From Paenibacillus flagellatus (lineage in GTDB: Bacteria > Bacillota > Bacilli > Paenibacillales > NBRC-103111), in contig NZ_QJVJ01000002.1 in NCBI RefSeq assembly GCF_003217775.1, positions 62,001 through 126,000 of the forward strand: 64,000 nucleotides of DNA. The letters run 5' to 3'. Positions 17,448 through 27,559 of the stretch are shown here, piece by piece. Within the stretch, counting starts at the first letter, position 1; every line of letters starts with the position of its first letter. The translations under genes were made by a program, and so were the position numbers. The notes under the pieces were generated by a model. The model did not search any database and had not been told where the DNA came from. It worked only from the letters and a program-made list of their open reading frames with translations.

Positions 17448-18370
17448 GCAACCTGCGCATGACTGCGGGTCCGGAAGGGCGGACCCGTTATCCCGCCGGA
17501 CGGGGAAGAGCGATTGCGCTCGCCTGGAGACGGTCGGATGCGTTTCAGAAAACCGCCTTCGCTCTGCTCGCGCTGCTGGCGGCGTTTATGCTGCTGCCGA
17601 TCGTGTTCGTCTTCAGCCATGCGTTCAAGCCGATCAACGAGCTGTTTTTGTACCCGCCGCGATTTTGGGTGATGGAGCCGACGATCGTCAATTTCCAAAA
17701 CTTGCTGCTGCGGACCCAGTCGCTCACGATCCCGTTCACGCGCTACCTGTTCAACAGCGTGCTGACGACCGCTCTGACGGTGGCGTTCACGATTCTGGTC
17801 AGCTCGATGGCGGCGTACGCGTTTTCGAAGCACCGCTTCCCCGGCTCGAAGCCGATTTTCGCGATCATCATTTTATCGCTCATGTTCGCGCCGGAGGCGG
17901 TCGCCATTCCGCGTTATTTGGTCATCGCCCGTATCGGCATCATGGACACGTATTTCGCTCACGTCGTGCCGCTTCTGGCGGCGCCGGTCAGCGTCTTCCT
18001 GATGAAGCAGTTCGTCGACCAGCTGCCCGACGAGCTGCTGGAGGCGGCGCGGATGGACGGAGCGGGGGATTGGACCGCCTTCTTCCGGCTCGTCCTGCCG
18101 ATCTGTCTGCCCGCCGTCGCCACGGTCGGCATCCTGACGTTCCAGGCTTCGTGGAACCAGATGGAAACGTCCAGCCTGTATACCCAGACGGAGTCGATGA
18201 AGACGCTGCCGTATTACGTGACGACGTTGACCAACGGCATCGCGAACAACGTGGTGGGGCAAGGAATCGCGGCCGCGGCGACGCTGCTCGTCTTCGTGCC
18301 GAACCTGATCATCTTCCTGGCGTTCCAGCGGAAGGTGATCGCCACGATGGCGCACTCGGGAATCAAATGA
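17444..18370 (+). CDS. CUT1 ABC transporter permease (MalG-like), pair 1
   Basis: The 308-residue protein has the MalG-type EAA loop LPDELLEAARMDGAGDWTAF and ends with FLAFQRKVIATMAHSGIK. The ATG overlaps the preceding stop codon, and the following gene may begin within its own stop, so the whole set is translationally coupled. The N-terminal 30 residues are polar and cytoplasmic. Confidence 0.93.
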   Translation: MSNLRMTAGPEGRTRYPAGRGRAIALAWRRSDAFQKTAFALLALLAAFMLLPIVFVFSHAFKPINELFLYPPRFWVMEPTIVNFQNLLLRTQSLTIPFTRYLFNSVLTTALTVAFTILVSSMAAYAFSKHRFPGSKPIFAIIILSLMFAPEAVAIPRYLVIARIGIMDTYFAHVVPLLAAPVSVFLMKQFVDQLPDELLEAARMDGAGDWTAFFRLVLPICLPAVATVGILTFQASWNQMETSSLYTQTESMKTLPYYVTTLTNGIANNVVGQGIAAAATLLVFVPNLIIFLAFQRKVIATMAHSGIK

Positions 18371-18387
18371 CGGATGGGAGAATGGGC

Positions 18388-20484
18388 ATGAAGCGTTATA
18401 TGCGGAAACTCGTGCTGGGGCTGCTGCTGGCGTCGTCGGTAGGGGCGGCGCTCCCGTCCGCGGCGGAGGCGTCGCTGCCCTACGCGACGTACACCGCCGA
18501 TCCGACGGGCCGCTACGTCCCGACGCCCCACGGCTATGTGCCTTCCCGCGTCATCGACGGCTTGCGGCAGCCGGAGCATCTGTTCATGACGGCGGACGAC
18601 CAGCTGTACGTGGCGGACACCGGGAACGACCGGATCGTCCATATGGACCGCGAAGGCCGGATCGTGAAGACCGTCCCGCGGACCGACGGGGGCCGGGAGC
18701 CGAACGACAACGAGAGGCTGCGCCGCCCGGAAGGCGTATTCGTCGCGGAGGACGGCACGTTGTACGTGGCCGACACGGGCGGCGGCCGGATCGCCGTGTT
18801 CGATGCGTCCGGCCGCTGGATTCGCGACTACCGCAGGCCGGAGTCGTCCTATGTGCCGGCCAACTACTTGTTCGTCCCGTCGAAGGTGGCGCTCGATCGC
18901 CGGGGGTACGTGTACGTCGCCAACAAGGGCGGCTATCAAGGGCTGCTGCAGCTGGCGCCCGACGGCGAATTCGCCGGGTTTTACGGAGCGAACAAAGTGC
19001 CGTACGATCCGATCGAACGGCTGAAGCGCAAATATTATACGGCCGAGCAGCTCGCCGAGGAGCAGAAAAAGCTGCCGGGCGCGATCACGAATATGGCCGT
19101 CGACCGGCGGGGATTCCTGTATACCGTCAACCGGGGGTTGAAGAAAGGGCAGCTGAAGCGGCTCAATTCCGGAGGAACCGATCTGCTCGGCGACGCGGAC
19201 TTCGCGCCGCCGTGGCGCAAAGGAACGGTGCCGTTCTCCTTTCAGGCCGTCACGGTCGGCGACGGGGGGATCGCGACCGCGATCGAATCGGACGGCGGAC
19301 GCATTTACCAATACGACGGCGAGGGCAAGCTGCTGTTCGTCTTCGGCGGCGCGTACGGCAACGACTCGCGCTTCGGGCTGTTCAAGCGGACGACCGGCGT
19401 GGCCGTCGATTCGCGAGGGGACGTCTACGTCAGCGACGGCGAGCTCGGGCTGATCCAAGTGTTCCGGCGAACCGAATTCGGCTCGCTCGTCCATCGGGCG
19501 GCGCAATGGAGCGGCGACGGAAAGCATGAGGAGGCGTACGGCGTTTGGACGGACATTTTGCGCCACGACGGCACGTTCGACCGCGCCTATCAAGGCATGG
19601 CGAAGGCGGAGCTGAAGCGGGGGCAGTACGCGGAGGCGATGGAGCATTTCCGCATGGCCATGGATCGGGAGGGCTATTCCGAATCGTTCTGGCAGGTGCG
19701 GCTCGATACGGCTACCCGGTATTTCGCGCCAGTCGTCTTGTCCGCCGCCGGGCTGCTCGTCGCGGCCGGCCTCGGTACGCGGTTGCTGCGCCGTCGTCGT
19801 CGCGGAAGGGCGGGGCCGTCCGGCAAGCGGGCGCAGGCGGTATGGACCGATCCCGCCGCGCCTTCCTGGCGGTACGCGTGGCGGATGACGGTTCGGGTCG
19901 TCCGGCATCCGCTCGACGGCATGTACGATATCGCCCAATCGTCCGCCATCCCGATCCCGTACGCCGTGCTGCTCGTCGCGCTCGGATTGGCGGTCAAGCT
20001 CGCGGGTTTGGCGGCGACCGGCTTCTTGTTCGCCGACGAGCCGTTCCGGGACGTCAGTCTCGCGACCGAAGCGCTCTCGTCCTTCTTGCTCTGGTTCGGG
20101 TGGGTGGTCGCCAACTACATGATCGGGTCGATCATGAAGGGCGAAGGAACGTTCCGGCGCGTATTCGTCGCGAACGCGTACGTGCTGGTGCCTTATATCG
20201 TCTGCACGCTGCCGCTGCGCCTGCTCTCGAACGCGCTGACGCTGCAGGAGCAGGGGATCTACGCCGCGCTGCTCGCCGCGGTCGCCGTCTGGACGCTGCT
20301 GCTGTTCTTCGTCGCCTCGCTGAATGTGCACAATTACAACTTGAAGGAAGGGATCGGCATGAACGCCGTATCGCTCTTCGCGCTGGCCTGCTTCGGCCTG
20401 TTCGGCTTCGTCGTCGTCGGACTTCTCGCCCAGGCCGCCGATTTCTTCATCGAGCTCGGACGGGAGTTGATCGAACGTGTTTAA
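18388..20484 (+). CDS. Secreted/membrane NHL-propeller, TPR-like and YIP1-domain protein
   Basis: The 698-residue protein starts with a signal peptide (to about residue 29). Several NHL-type propeller repeats follow (LYVADTGNDRIVHMDREG, LYVADTGGGRIAVFDASG, VYVANKGG, VYVSDGELGLIQVF; about 55-360). A helical TPR-like hairpin pair (YGVWTDILRHDGTFDRAYQG to about 430) and one membrane helix (446-465) come next. Residues 500-690 form a multi-span YIP1 domain. The ATG at 18388 is preferred over 18367 because GGGAG lies 7 bases before it. Similar proteins accompany DUF5696 genes in Paenibacillus sugar loci, to my recollection. A role as a surface sensor or transporter scaffold is inference. Confidence 0.8.
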   Translation: MKRYMRKLVLGLLLASSVGAALPSAAEASLPYATYTADPTGRYVPTPHGYVPSRVIDGLRQPEHLFMTADDQLYVADTGNDRIVHMDREGRIVKTVPRTDGGREPNDNERLRRPEGVFVAEDGTLYVADTGGGRIAVFDASGRWIRDYRRPESSYVPANYLFVPSKVALDRRGYVYVANKGGYQGLLQLAPDGEFAGFYGANKVPYDPIERLKRKYYTAEQLAEEQKKLPGAITNMAVDRRGFLYTVNRGLKKGQLKRLNSGGTDLLGDADFAPPWRKGTVPFSFQAVTVGDGGIATAIESDGGRIYQYDGEGKLLFVFGGAYGNDSRFGLFKRTTGVAVDSRGDVYVSDGELGLIQVFRRTEFGSLVHRAAQWSGDGKHEEAYGVWTDILRHDGTFDRAYQGMAKAELKRGQYAEAMEHFRMAMDREGYSESFWQVRLDTATRYFAPVVLSAAGLLVAAGLGTRLLRRRRRGRAGPSGKRAQAVWTDPAAPSWRYAWRMTVRVVRHPLDGMYDIAQSSAIPIPYAVLLVALGLAVKLAGLAATGFLFADEPFRDVSLATEALSSFLLWFGWVVANYMIGSIMKGEGTFRRVFVANAYVLVPYIVCTLPLRLLSNALTLQEQGIYAALLAAVAVWTLLLFFVASLNVHNYNLKEGIGMNAVSLFALACFGLFGFVVVGLLAQAADFFIELGRELIERV

Positions 20485-22759
20485 CGGATGGCTGCGCCGG
20501 AAGGCCGGCACGATGATCGCGCTCGTTGCGGCGGGACTGCTGGCGGCTTACGTGTACGTTTCCCGGGAGCAGGCCGCGGCCTACGAAGGGCCGTACGACG
20601 CCGCACGGGCCAAGGCGTTCTTCGACGCGGCGGTATGGGAAAGCGGCGCCCCCGGCTCCGAGACGATGACGACCGGCGGGCGCACGTTCGCCAAGGCGGC
20701 CGGCAACGGGTCGTTCAGCCTGTGGCTGGAGCCGGCGACGGGGCGAATCGCGCTTCGCGACGAAAGGAGCGGCGGCGCCACCCTGTTCGGCAACCCCGGC
20801 GACGATGCGCTTGCGTCCGAGACGGTCAAAGGACAGTGGAGAAGCCACCTGTCGTCGCCGCTTCTGTTCCGCTACTTGGCCGAGAACGACACGAAGGAGA
20901 CGCAGGGCAACCTGGTCGACCGGCCCGCGAGGACGGATTGGCGGCCGATCCCGAACGGCGTCGGCGTCCGGTACGCCGTCGACGAGCTCGGCTTCCAGTT
21001 CTACGTCGAGTATGCGCTTCACGCCGACGGGCTGTCCGTGCGCATCCCCGAGAACGGCTTGCTGGAGACGAAGGCGAACAAGCTCGTCTCCGTGGAGCCG
21101 CTCCCGTTTTTCGGCGCGGCGCAAGGGTCGGCGGAAGGCTACTTGCTCGTGCCGGACGGCCCCGGAGGGCTCATCTCCTTCGGCGCCCGCCGTCCGGAAC
21201 GGGTCACGCCCTACGACCGGCCGGTCTACGGCCCCGACCGCGCGGTGCCGCAGCCGGGCGGGGAAAGCGCCCGGTCCCCGGTCGACTATCCCGTGTTCGG
21301 CATCAACCGGGGAGACGGCGGCTTCCTCGCCGTCATCGACCGCGGCGCCTTCCGGGCGAACGTATACGCGTCGCCGGCCGGCGTGCATACGAGCTTTCAT
21401 GCGGCCGGCGCGAAGTTCGCCGTGCGCCGGGCGTACGACAAGCCCGCGGGGCTGAACAAGAAACGGACCGCCTACGACGCGTCCATCGTTTCCTCGGAAA
21501 TGGGCGTGCATTATACCGTATTGCCGGAAGGGCGGGCCGACTACGTGGCGATGGCGAAAGCGTACCGCAGCTATATATCGGAGGAGTACGGGCTTGCGCC
21601 GATGCGGGAGGCGTCCGGCAAGCCGCCGCTGTACCTCGATGCGGTGCTGGCCGCCTCCGAGACGGCGCGGTTCGGGACGAAGACGGTGGCGGCGACGACG
21701 ACCGGCCGGGTGAGGGAGATGGTCGCGGCCCTTGCGGACCGGGGCGTCGAACGGCTCGAGGTCGGCCTGATCGGCTGGAACGCCGGCGGCTATCCCGGCA
21801 AGCTGCCGAACCGGCTTCCGGCGGAGCCGGCCGTCGGCGGGGAGCGGGGGCTGCGCGAGCTGCTGGCGACGGCCGAGCCCGGCCGGGTCGGCTATTATCT
21901 CGTCGACACGCTCCGCCTCGCCACGAATCGGTGGGGCAGCGGCTTCCGGATGAAGGACGCGGTGCGGACGCTCGACCGGCGCATTTTGCCGATCCGGCGG
22001 GAGGACGAGCTGGCGAAGCGGCCGCCGACGTATTATCTCGTTCGCCCGCAAGCGATGGAGGCCGCGCTGGAAAAGGCGCTGCCGGCTTACGAGCGGCTCG
22101 GCGCGTCCGGCGTCGGCTACGTGGAGATGAGCCGGGCGGACGGGGACTACGGCCGCGCGGAGCCGTCGACACGGGAGCGGACGGCGCAATCGCTAAGGCG
22201 CGCGTTCGAGCGGACGGCGGCCGAGGTCGGCCGGGTGACGCTGTACGGCAGCCCGGCCTTCGCGCTCGGCCGCGTATCCCACCTGGCCGAGTTTCCGGTC
22301 GAGTCGAACCACGATTTCGTCGTCGACGAGACGGTCCCCTTTTACCCGATCGCCCTGCACGGGCTGGTCAGCTATTCGGCGGAGCCGGGCAATACGAGCG
22401 GGGACCGCGTCAATGCGTTTTTGCGGGCGATCGAATACGGGGCGTTGCCGCATTTCATCGTGACGGACGAAAACCCGAGGCTGCTGAAGGAGACGGAATT
22501 CGCCTTCTTGTACAGCTCGCGCTTCGACGATTTGAAGGAGCGGATCGCGGAGGAATACCGGGCTTTCGCCGAGGTCGGGGACGGGGTATGGGGCCAAGCG
22601 ATCGCGGGGCACCGCCGGCTGGCCGAGGGCGTGTACGAAACCGTCTACGAGCGCGGGCGGACCGTCTGGGTCAATTACAACGAGCGGCCGTTCGAGATGG
22701 AAGGCCGGCGGGTGGAGCCGCGCTCGTACAAAGTGGTGAAGGAGGGAGGCGCGTCGTGA
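20477..22759 (+). CDS. DUF5696-type membrane-anchored putative glycan-active protein
   Basis: The 760-residue protein starts at GTG inside the end of the previous gene. A single N-terminal helix (about 12-28) should anchor it outside the membrane. The rest matches the DUF5696 layout: a beta-rich domain (about 60-340, with ISFGARRPERVTPYDRPVYG) and an alpha/beta part (about 370-700) that resembles a TIM-barrel glycosidase. Candidate acidic residues occur in VGYVEMSRADGDYG and FPVESNHDFVVDE, but no catalytic pair can be assigned. The gene sits between the two permease pairs, which suggests processing of the imported glycan at the cell surface. Confidence 0.75.
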   Translation: MFNGWLRRKAGTMIALVAAGLLAAYVYVSREQAAAYEGPYDAARAKAFFDAAVWESGAPGSETMTTGGRTFAKAAGNGSFSLWLEPATGRIALRDERSGGATLFGNPGDDALASETVKGQWRSHLSSPLLFRYLAENDTKETQGNLVDRPARTDWRPIPNGVGVRYAVDELGFQFYVEYALHADGLSVRIPENGLLETKANKLVSVEPLPFFGAAQGSAEGYLLVPDGPGGLISFGARRPERVTPYDRPVYGPDRAVPQPGGESARSPVDYPVFGINRGDGGFLAVIDRGAFRANVYASPAGVHTSFHAAGAKFAVRRAYDKPAGLNKKRTAYDASIVSSEMGVHYTVLPEGRADYVAMAKAYRSYISEEYGLAPMREASGKPPLYLDAVLAASETARFGTKTVAATTTGRVREMVAALADRGVERLEVGLIGWNAGGYPGKLPNRLPAEPAVGGERGLRELLATAEPGRVGYYLVDTLRLATNRWGSGFRMKDAVRTLDRRILPIRREDELAKRPPTYYLVRPQAMEAALEKALPAYERLGASGVGYVEMSRADGDYGRAEPSTRERTAQSLRRAFERTAAEVGRVTLYGSPAFALGRVSHLAEFPVESNHDFVVDETVPFYPIALHGLVSYSAEPGNTSGDRVNAFLRAIEYGALPHFIVTDENPRLLKETEFAFLYSSRFDDLKERIAEEYRAFAEVGDGVWGQAIAGHRRLAEGVYETVYERGRTVWVNYNERPFEMEGRRVEPRSYKVVKEGGAS

Positions 22760-23694
22760 ATCCGGAGTCGAATGCGGAAACCGTACGCCCGTGGACTTGG
22801 AAGGAGCACGAGCGGGAGCAAAGGCGGCTGCGCCGCCGGACGGCGATGACGGGCCTTCTCTTCCTTATGCCGTGGCTCGTCGGAACGGCGGCGTTCATGG
22901 CCTACCCGCTCGCCTACTCGCTGTACCTGAGCTTCCATACGGTCGGCGTCAAGCCGGACGGCTCCGGCTTGAAGTACGATTTCGCGGGCTGGGACAATTA
23001 CAAATACGCTTTTTTGCGGGACAACGTGTTTCCCGAGCAAATGTTTCTTTACGTTCGCGAAGCGCTGCTCGTCATTCCGCTGACGGTGCTGTTCGCGCTG
23101 CTCGTCTCCGTCATGCTCAACCGCCGGTTTTACGGCAGACTGTTTTTTCGGACGATCTTTTTTTTGCCCGTCATTTTCGCTTCGGGCAACGTGCTGACGG
23201 AGCTGTTCGCGCAAGGGCAGGGGAGCCTGCCGTTCGCCGGCCAGCTCGACGTGGCGGAGGCGCTGAACCGGTCGCTTCCCGCGGCGATCGCCGCCCCACT
23301 CGCCAGCGTGCTGTCCCGGTTCGTCATTTTGCTGTGGTTTTCCGGGGTGCAGGTCATCCTGTTTCTCGCCGGCTTCCAGACGATCCCCGCTTCGGCGTAC
23401 GAAGCGGCGCGAATCGACGGAGCGACGCCGTGGGAATCGTTCTGGCGCATTACGTTTCCGTCGATCGTTCCGTTCATTGGGCTGAACCTGATTTATACCG
23501 TCGTCGACCAATCCACGAACCCGTTCAATCCGATCATGACCCACATTTTGTCCAACGTAAACAACCCGAAGACGGGGTACGGGTATGCAAGCGCATTGGG
23601 CTGGTTGTACTGCGGCTTCATCATGGCGCTGATCGCCGTTTTGCTCCGAATGGCGGTCAAATGGAACGGAAAGAGGGAGGTGAAAAGGACATGA
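22756..23694 (+). CDS. CUT1 ABC transporter permease (MalF-like), pair 2
   Basis: The 312-residue permease starts at GTG overlapping the DUF5696 stop codon. It has six membrane segments and the EAA loop ASAYEAARIDGATPWESFWR. The sequence TVVDQSTNPFNPIMTHILSN replaces the usual Gly-rich loop of sugar permeases. It differs clearly from the 16512 gene, so the operon encodes two distinct channels rather than a recent duplication. Confidence 0.92.
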   Translation: MNPESNAETVRPWTWKEHEREQRRLRRRTAMTGLLFLMPWLVGTAAFMAYPLAYSLYLSFHTVGVKPDGSGLKYDFAGWDNYKYAFLRDNVFPEQMFLYVREALLVIPLTVLFALLVSVMLNRRFYGRLFFRTIFFLPVIFASGNVLTELFAQGQGSLPFAGQLDVAEALNRSLPAAIAAPLASVLSRFVILLWFSGVQVILFLAGFQTIPASAYEAARIDGATPWESFWRITFPSIVPFIGLNLIYTVVDQSTNPFNPIMTHILSNVNNPKTGYGYASALGWLYCGFIMALIAVLLRMAVKWNGKREVKRT

Positions 23695-24662
23695 TGGCGG
23701 CGAAGAAACGCAATCGGGCGCGCCCGTGGGCCGGATACGGTACGGAACGCGCGAAATCGCTGCTGCTCGGACGCCGGGCCGGCGACGGGCTGCTCGTCCA
23801 AACGGCGGTGTTTATCCTGCTCCTATCGATAGCGGTCATGTACTTGTCTCCGCTGTTCTACATGCTGTCCACGTCGCTGAAGGATGTCGGGCAGCTGCTC
23901 GACCCGACGATCCGCTGGTTTCCGCGGACGTTCGTCACGGACAATTACGGAAGCGCGATCGCCGGGTTGAAGTACGGCAAAGCGGTGCTCCATACGGGGC
24001 TGACGGCGGGGATCGCCGCCTCGCTGCAGGTCGTCTCCTGCGCGCTGGCCGGCTACGCGTTCGCGCGGCTCGCCGTTCCGTTCAAGCGCGTTTTGTTCGC
24101 GGTCGTGCTGCTGACGTTTCTCGTGCCGGTGCAGACGCTGGCAATCCCGCTGTTCGTGCTGTATTCGAAGCTCGGCTGGCTGAACACGCCGCTGCCGTTT
24201 CTCGTGCCCGCCGTCTTCGCGCAAGGGATCAAGGGCGCCTTGTTCATCGTCATTTTCCGCCAGTTTTTCGCGACGCTGCCGAAGGAGATGGAGGAATCGG
24301 CGAAGCTCGACGGGGCGGGCGCCCTGCGCACGTATGCGCGAATCATGCTGCCGCTGGCGAAGCCGGCGATGCTCGTCGTGTTCCTGTTTTCGTTCGTCTG
24401 GCATTGGAACGCGTATTTCGAGCCCGCCCTGTTTTTGAAAAACCAGGATTTTTTGGCTTTGGCGACACAGCTGGGCCGAATGCAGTCGAATTTGAACGAG
24501 CTGGCGGGGACGCCGGCCGGGCTGGCGACGGGGACGTTCGATCTGAACGAGCCGATCAAGATGGCCGGAGCGGTGCTGGTCGTCCTCCCCCCGCTTCTCC
24601 TGTACATGTTGGCCCAGAAGCATTTCGTGCAAGGGATCGAACGGACGGGACTCGTCGAATAA
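23691..24662 (+). CDS. CUT1 ABC transporter permease (MalG-like), pair 2
   Basis: The 323-residue permease begins at the first of two adjacent ATG codons, overlapping the preceding stop. It has an Arg-rich cytoplasmic N-terminus, six membrane segments and the EAA loop LPKEMEESAKLDGAGALRTY. The C-terminal QKHFVQGIERTGLVE is of the YurM/YesQ kind. It is the last transporter gene before the enzyme block. Confidence 0.92.
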   Translation: MMAAKKRNRARPWAGYGTERAKSLLLGRRAGDGLLVQTAVFILLLSIAVMYLSPLFYMLSTSLKDVGQLLDPTIRWFPRTFVTDNYGSAIAGLKYGKAVLHTGLTAGIAASLQVVSCALAGYAFARLAVPFKRVLFAVVLLTFLVPVQTLAIPLFVLYSKLGWLNTPLPFLVPAVFAQGIKGALFIVIFRQFFATLPKEMEESAKLDGAGALRTYARIMLPLAKPAMLVVFLFSFVWHWNAYFEPALFLKNQDFLALATQLGRMQSNLNELAGTPAGLATGTFDLNEPIKMAGAVLVVLPPLLLYMLAQKHFVQGIERTGLVE

Positions 24663-24717
24663 AGCCGGATGAATCGTGCTCAACCTGTCCGAAACCTAAC
24701 GATGGAGGGTGAAGACG

Positions 24718-27543
24718 ATGAGAGGGAACGCAAGGGGCCGGCTCGGAGCCGGCGTGAGACGGCTTGCGGCGGCGGCGGTTGCCGTCCTGCTGTGGACGGC
24801 GGTATCGGGAGAAAGCGAGGCGGCGGCGACGAACACGATGACGTATTTGGACAACGGGACGATCCGGTTGGGCGTGGACGTGACGTGGGGAGGCAGCATT
24901 TCGTATTTGGCCGAATCGGGAGGCGGCGGCAATCTGGTCAACCGCCACGACGCGGGAAGGCTGATTCAGCAGTCGTATTACGGAGCCGGGCTGTACGCCG
25001 GCTGCCGGTGGGGGGCGAATCCGGTGCAGGGGGGCGACATCCGCAACAACCCGAGCGGCATTTTGTCGTATTTCAACGACAACTCGACGGTATACGTCAA
25101 GTCGCGTCCGTTGGACTGGTGTCTGTCCGACGTCCCCGCCAACGCCTACATGGAGAACTGGTACACGCTGGAGGGGAACGCGGTGAAGGTCGTGAACCGG
25201 TTCCACAATTTCGATCCCGGCTTCGGCACTATTCGCGATCAGGAGCTGCCGGCGATTTTTACGCTGGAAAGCTTGAGCTCCTACACGCGGTACTCGGGCG
25301 GCGCTCCGTTCACCGGCGACACCGTGACGACGAGCACGCCGGGGTTCCCGAACGAAACCCACTACCAGTCGGAGGCGTGGGGAACTCACCTGGACGCGAC
25401 CGGCAAAGGAATCGGCTGGTACACGCCCAACGTCCACTACAGCACCAACTACGTCTATACCGGGGCGGGCACGGGAGGCGAGTACGGGGACAAAGTTTCG
25501 TATACGGCGCCCGTGTACCGGTACGTCGTGCTGCCGGACGAAACGTATCAATACGAGTATTACCTGGTGGTCGGCACGGCGGCCGAGACGCGCCAGCTGG
25601 CGGTGGCGAAGCAAGTTCGGACGGCATCGGCGTGGGACTTCTCCGCCGACGGCGACCGGGAAGGCTGGTCGCTGACCGCGGCCGTCGACGGCACCGGGCC
25701 GACCGGCGGCGTCTGGCGGTTGACGCCGCCGGCCCAGACGGCGTTCTCGATCGTCTCCCCGCCCGTGACGATACCCGCTTCGCAGCATCTGCTGGAGATT
25801 AAGCTGGACAACGACACGGGCGCGACCTCGCTCGAGCTTTCGTGGCAGCGCTCCGGCTACCAGGAGCCGAACCGGACGCAGCACAGCGGCTCCGCCGCGA
25901 TTCCGATCCAGAGCAACGGCGTCATGACGACGTACACGTACGATTTGTCGACCGAGCCCGACTGGGCCGGGCTGATCCAAAGCTTGAAGCTGACCGTGAA
26001 CGGCAACGCGGCCTCGCGCTTCGATATCGATTCGATCCGTATCGTCGGCGGAGGCGGGTCCGCGCCCGTCGTGACGAACCGCGTCGCGACAGCGATGAGT
26101 CCCGAGCTTGCGCGCATTGCGTTCGATACGGACGTCGGGGCTACGGCGACCGTGGAATACGGTCCCACGACCGCTTACGGGATGCATACGCCGGACAACA
26201 TCAATCTGCAGACCGGTCATACGGTGTATTTGTCCGGTCTGACGCCCGGTGAGACGATTCATTACCGGATCCGCACCCGCGACCGCGACGGCAACGAGAC
26301 GATTACCCCGGACGGAACGCTGACGATGCCGAACGTTCCGCTCTATGCGAAGCAGTGGAATTTCGATACGAACGGCGACAACGAAGGCTGGATTCCGCAG
26401 CGACAGCTGTCCGGAAGCTCCGTATCCGGCGGCGTCCTCGCGCTCGTATCCTCCGGCAGCGAGCCGAAAGCGTTGTCGCCGAACTCGCTCGGGGTGAGCG
26501 CCGCCGATTACCGTTACGTCAAAATCCGGCTCAAAAACGGCACCGCGGGCACAACGGGGACGCTTTACTTTCAAACGGATGCGGATTCGGCCTGGAGCGC
26601 GCAAAAGTCCGTGTCGTTCGAGATGGCGCCGAATGCGGAAGGGTTCGCCGAGTATACGGTGGACATGGGAGCCAATCCGGCTTGGCAGGGGACGATCAAG
26701 CGGCTCCGCTACGATCCGGCCGCGGCGCCCGGGACGGTTTCGGTCGATTACATCCGGATCGGACGAATCGGCGCGACGGATACGATTCCGCCGGCCAGGG
26801 TTACCGATCTGGCGGTAACCGGCTCGACCGGGTCGTCGGTCGCCTTGTCGTGGACGGCGAAGAAGGACGGTCCGGGCAGCGGCGCGGCCGCATTTTACGA
26901 CATCCGGTACTCGACGTCCCCGATTACGGACGGCAACTGGGCTTCCGCGACGCAAGCGCAGGGCGAGCCTTCGCCGGGGCCGGCGGGCACGGTGCAATCG
27001 TACCAAGTGACGGGACTGAGCCCCGGTGTCCTGTACTACTTCGCGCTTCGTTCGGTTGATGCGGGCGGGAACGTTTCGGCGCTGTCGAATGCGGCCTCGT
27101 GGGCGAGCCCCGGGAATGCCGTCCGCGACTGGGCGTTCGATACGGACGGCGACTTCGAAGGGTGGATCATGCACAATCATTTGTCCGGCAGCACGGTTTC
27201 GGGCGGGGCGCTGCACCTCGTCTCGAGCGGGAACGATCCCTACATGCTGTCGCCGGACTCGTTGGGCGTGACGGCGGCGGTTTACGACAAGGTGCGCATC
27301 CGGCTGAAAAACAATACGGCCGCGACGACCGCCCAGCTGTTCTTCATCACCGACGCGGACGGCGTCTGGAATGCGGCGAAGTCGGTCACATTCACGATTA
27401 CGCCGAACGATGCGTTCTACAAGGAATATACGGTGGGCATGAGCGCCAACCCGCTATGGACCGGCACGGTGCGGCAGCTGCGCTTCGACCCGTTCGGGGT
27501 GACCGGCACGATGGACGTCGATTCGCTGCAGCTGACCGACTAA
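24718..27543 (+). CDS. Secreted multidomain protein: unassigned N-terminal domain with Fn3 and duplicated C-terminal modules
   Basis: The 941-residue protein has a signal peptide (to about residue 36). Residues 38-310 form a domain beginning TYLDNGTIRLGVDVTWGGSI that I cannot assign; it is rich in Trp, Tyr and Asn, suggesting a beta-sandwich sugar-active domain. Two fibronectin-III-like segments (about 445-540 and 690-795) follow. Two near-identical modules (about 545-680 and 800-941) share FDT-GD-EGWI and LSGS-VSGG-L-LVSSG. The ATG at 24718 is preferred because GGAGGG lies eight bases upstream. It is the first of four genes after the transporters, probably a secreted glycan-binding or -cleaving protein. 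Confidence 0.75.
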   Translation: MRGNARGRLGAGVRRLAAAAVAVLLWTAVSGESEAAATNTMTYLDNGTIRLGVDVTWGGSISYLAESGGGGNLVNRHDAGRLIQQSYYGAGLYAGCRWGANPVQGGDIRNNPSGILSYFNDNSTVYVKSRPLDWCLSDVPANAYMENWYTLEGNAVKVVNRFHNFDPGFGTIRDQELPAIFTLESLSSYTRYSGGAPFTGDTVTTSTPGFPNETHYQSEAWGTHLDATGKGIGWYTPNVHYSTNYVYTGAGTGGEYGDKVSYTAPVYRYVVLPDETYQYEYYLVVGTAAETRQLAVAKQVRTASAWDFSADGDREGWSLTAAVDGTGPTGGVWRLTPPAQTAFSIVSPPVTIPASQHLLEIKLDNDTGATSLELSWQRSGYQEPNRTQHSGSAAIPIQSNGVMTTYTYDLSTEPDWAGLIQSLKLTVNGNAASRFDIDSIRIVGGGGSAPVVTNRVATAMSPELARIAFDTDVGATATVEYGPTTAYGMHTPDNINLQTGHTVYLSGLTPGETIHYRIRTRDRDGNETITPDGTLTMPNVPLYAKQWNFDTNGDNEGWIPQRQLSGSSVSGGVLALVSSGSEPKALSPNSLGVSAADYRYVKIRLKNGTAGTTGTLYFQTDADSAWSAQKSVSFEMAPNAEGFAEYTVDMGANPAWQGTIKRLRYDPAAAPGTVSVDYIRIGRIGATDTIPPARVTDLAVTGSTGSSVALSWTAKKDGPGSGAAAFYDIRYSTSPITDGNWASATQAQGEPSPGPAGTVQSYQVTGLSPGVLYYFALRSVDAGGNVSALSNAASWASPGNAVRDWAFDTDGDFEGWIMHNHLSGSTVSGGALHLVSSGNDPYMLSPDSLGVTAAVYDKVRIRLKNNTAATTAQLFFITDADGVWNAAKSVTFTITPNDAFYKEYTVGMSANPLWTGTVRQLRFDPFGVTGTMDVDSLQLTD

Positions 27544-27559
27544 AAGGAGGGATGGGCGC

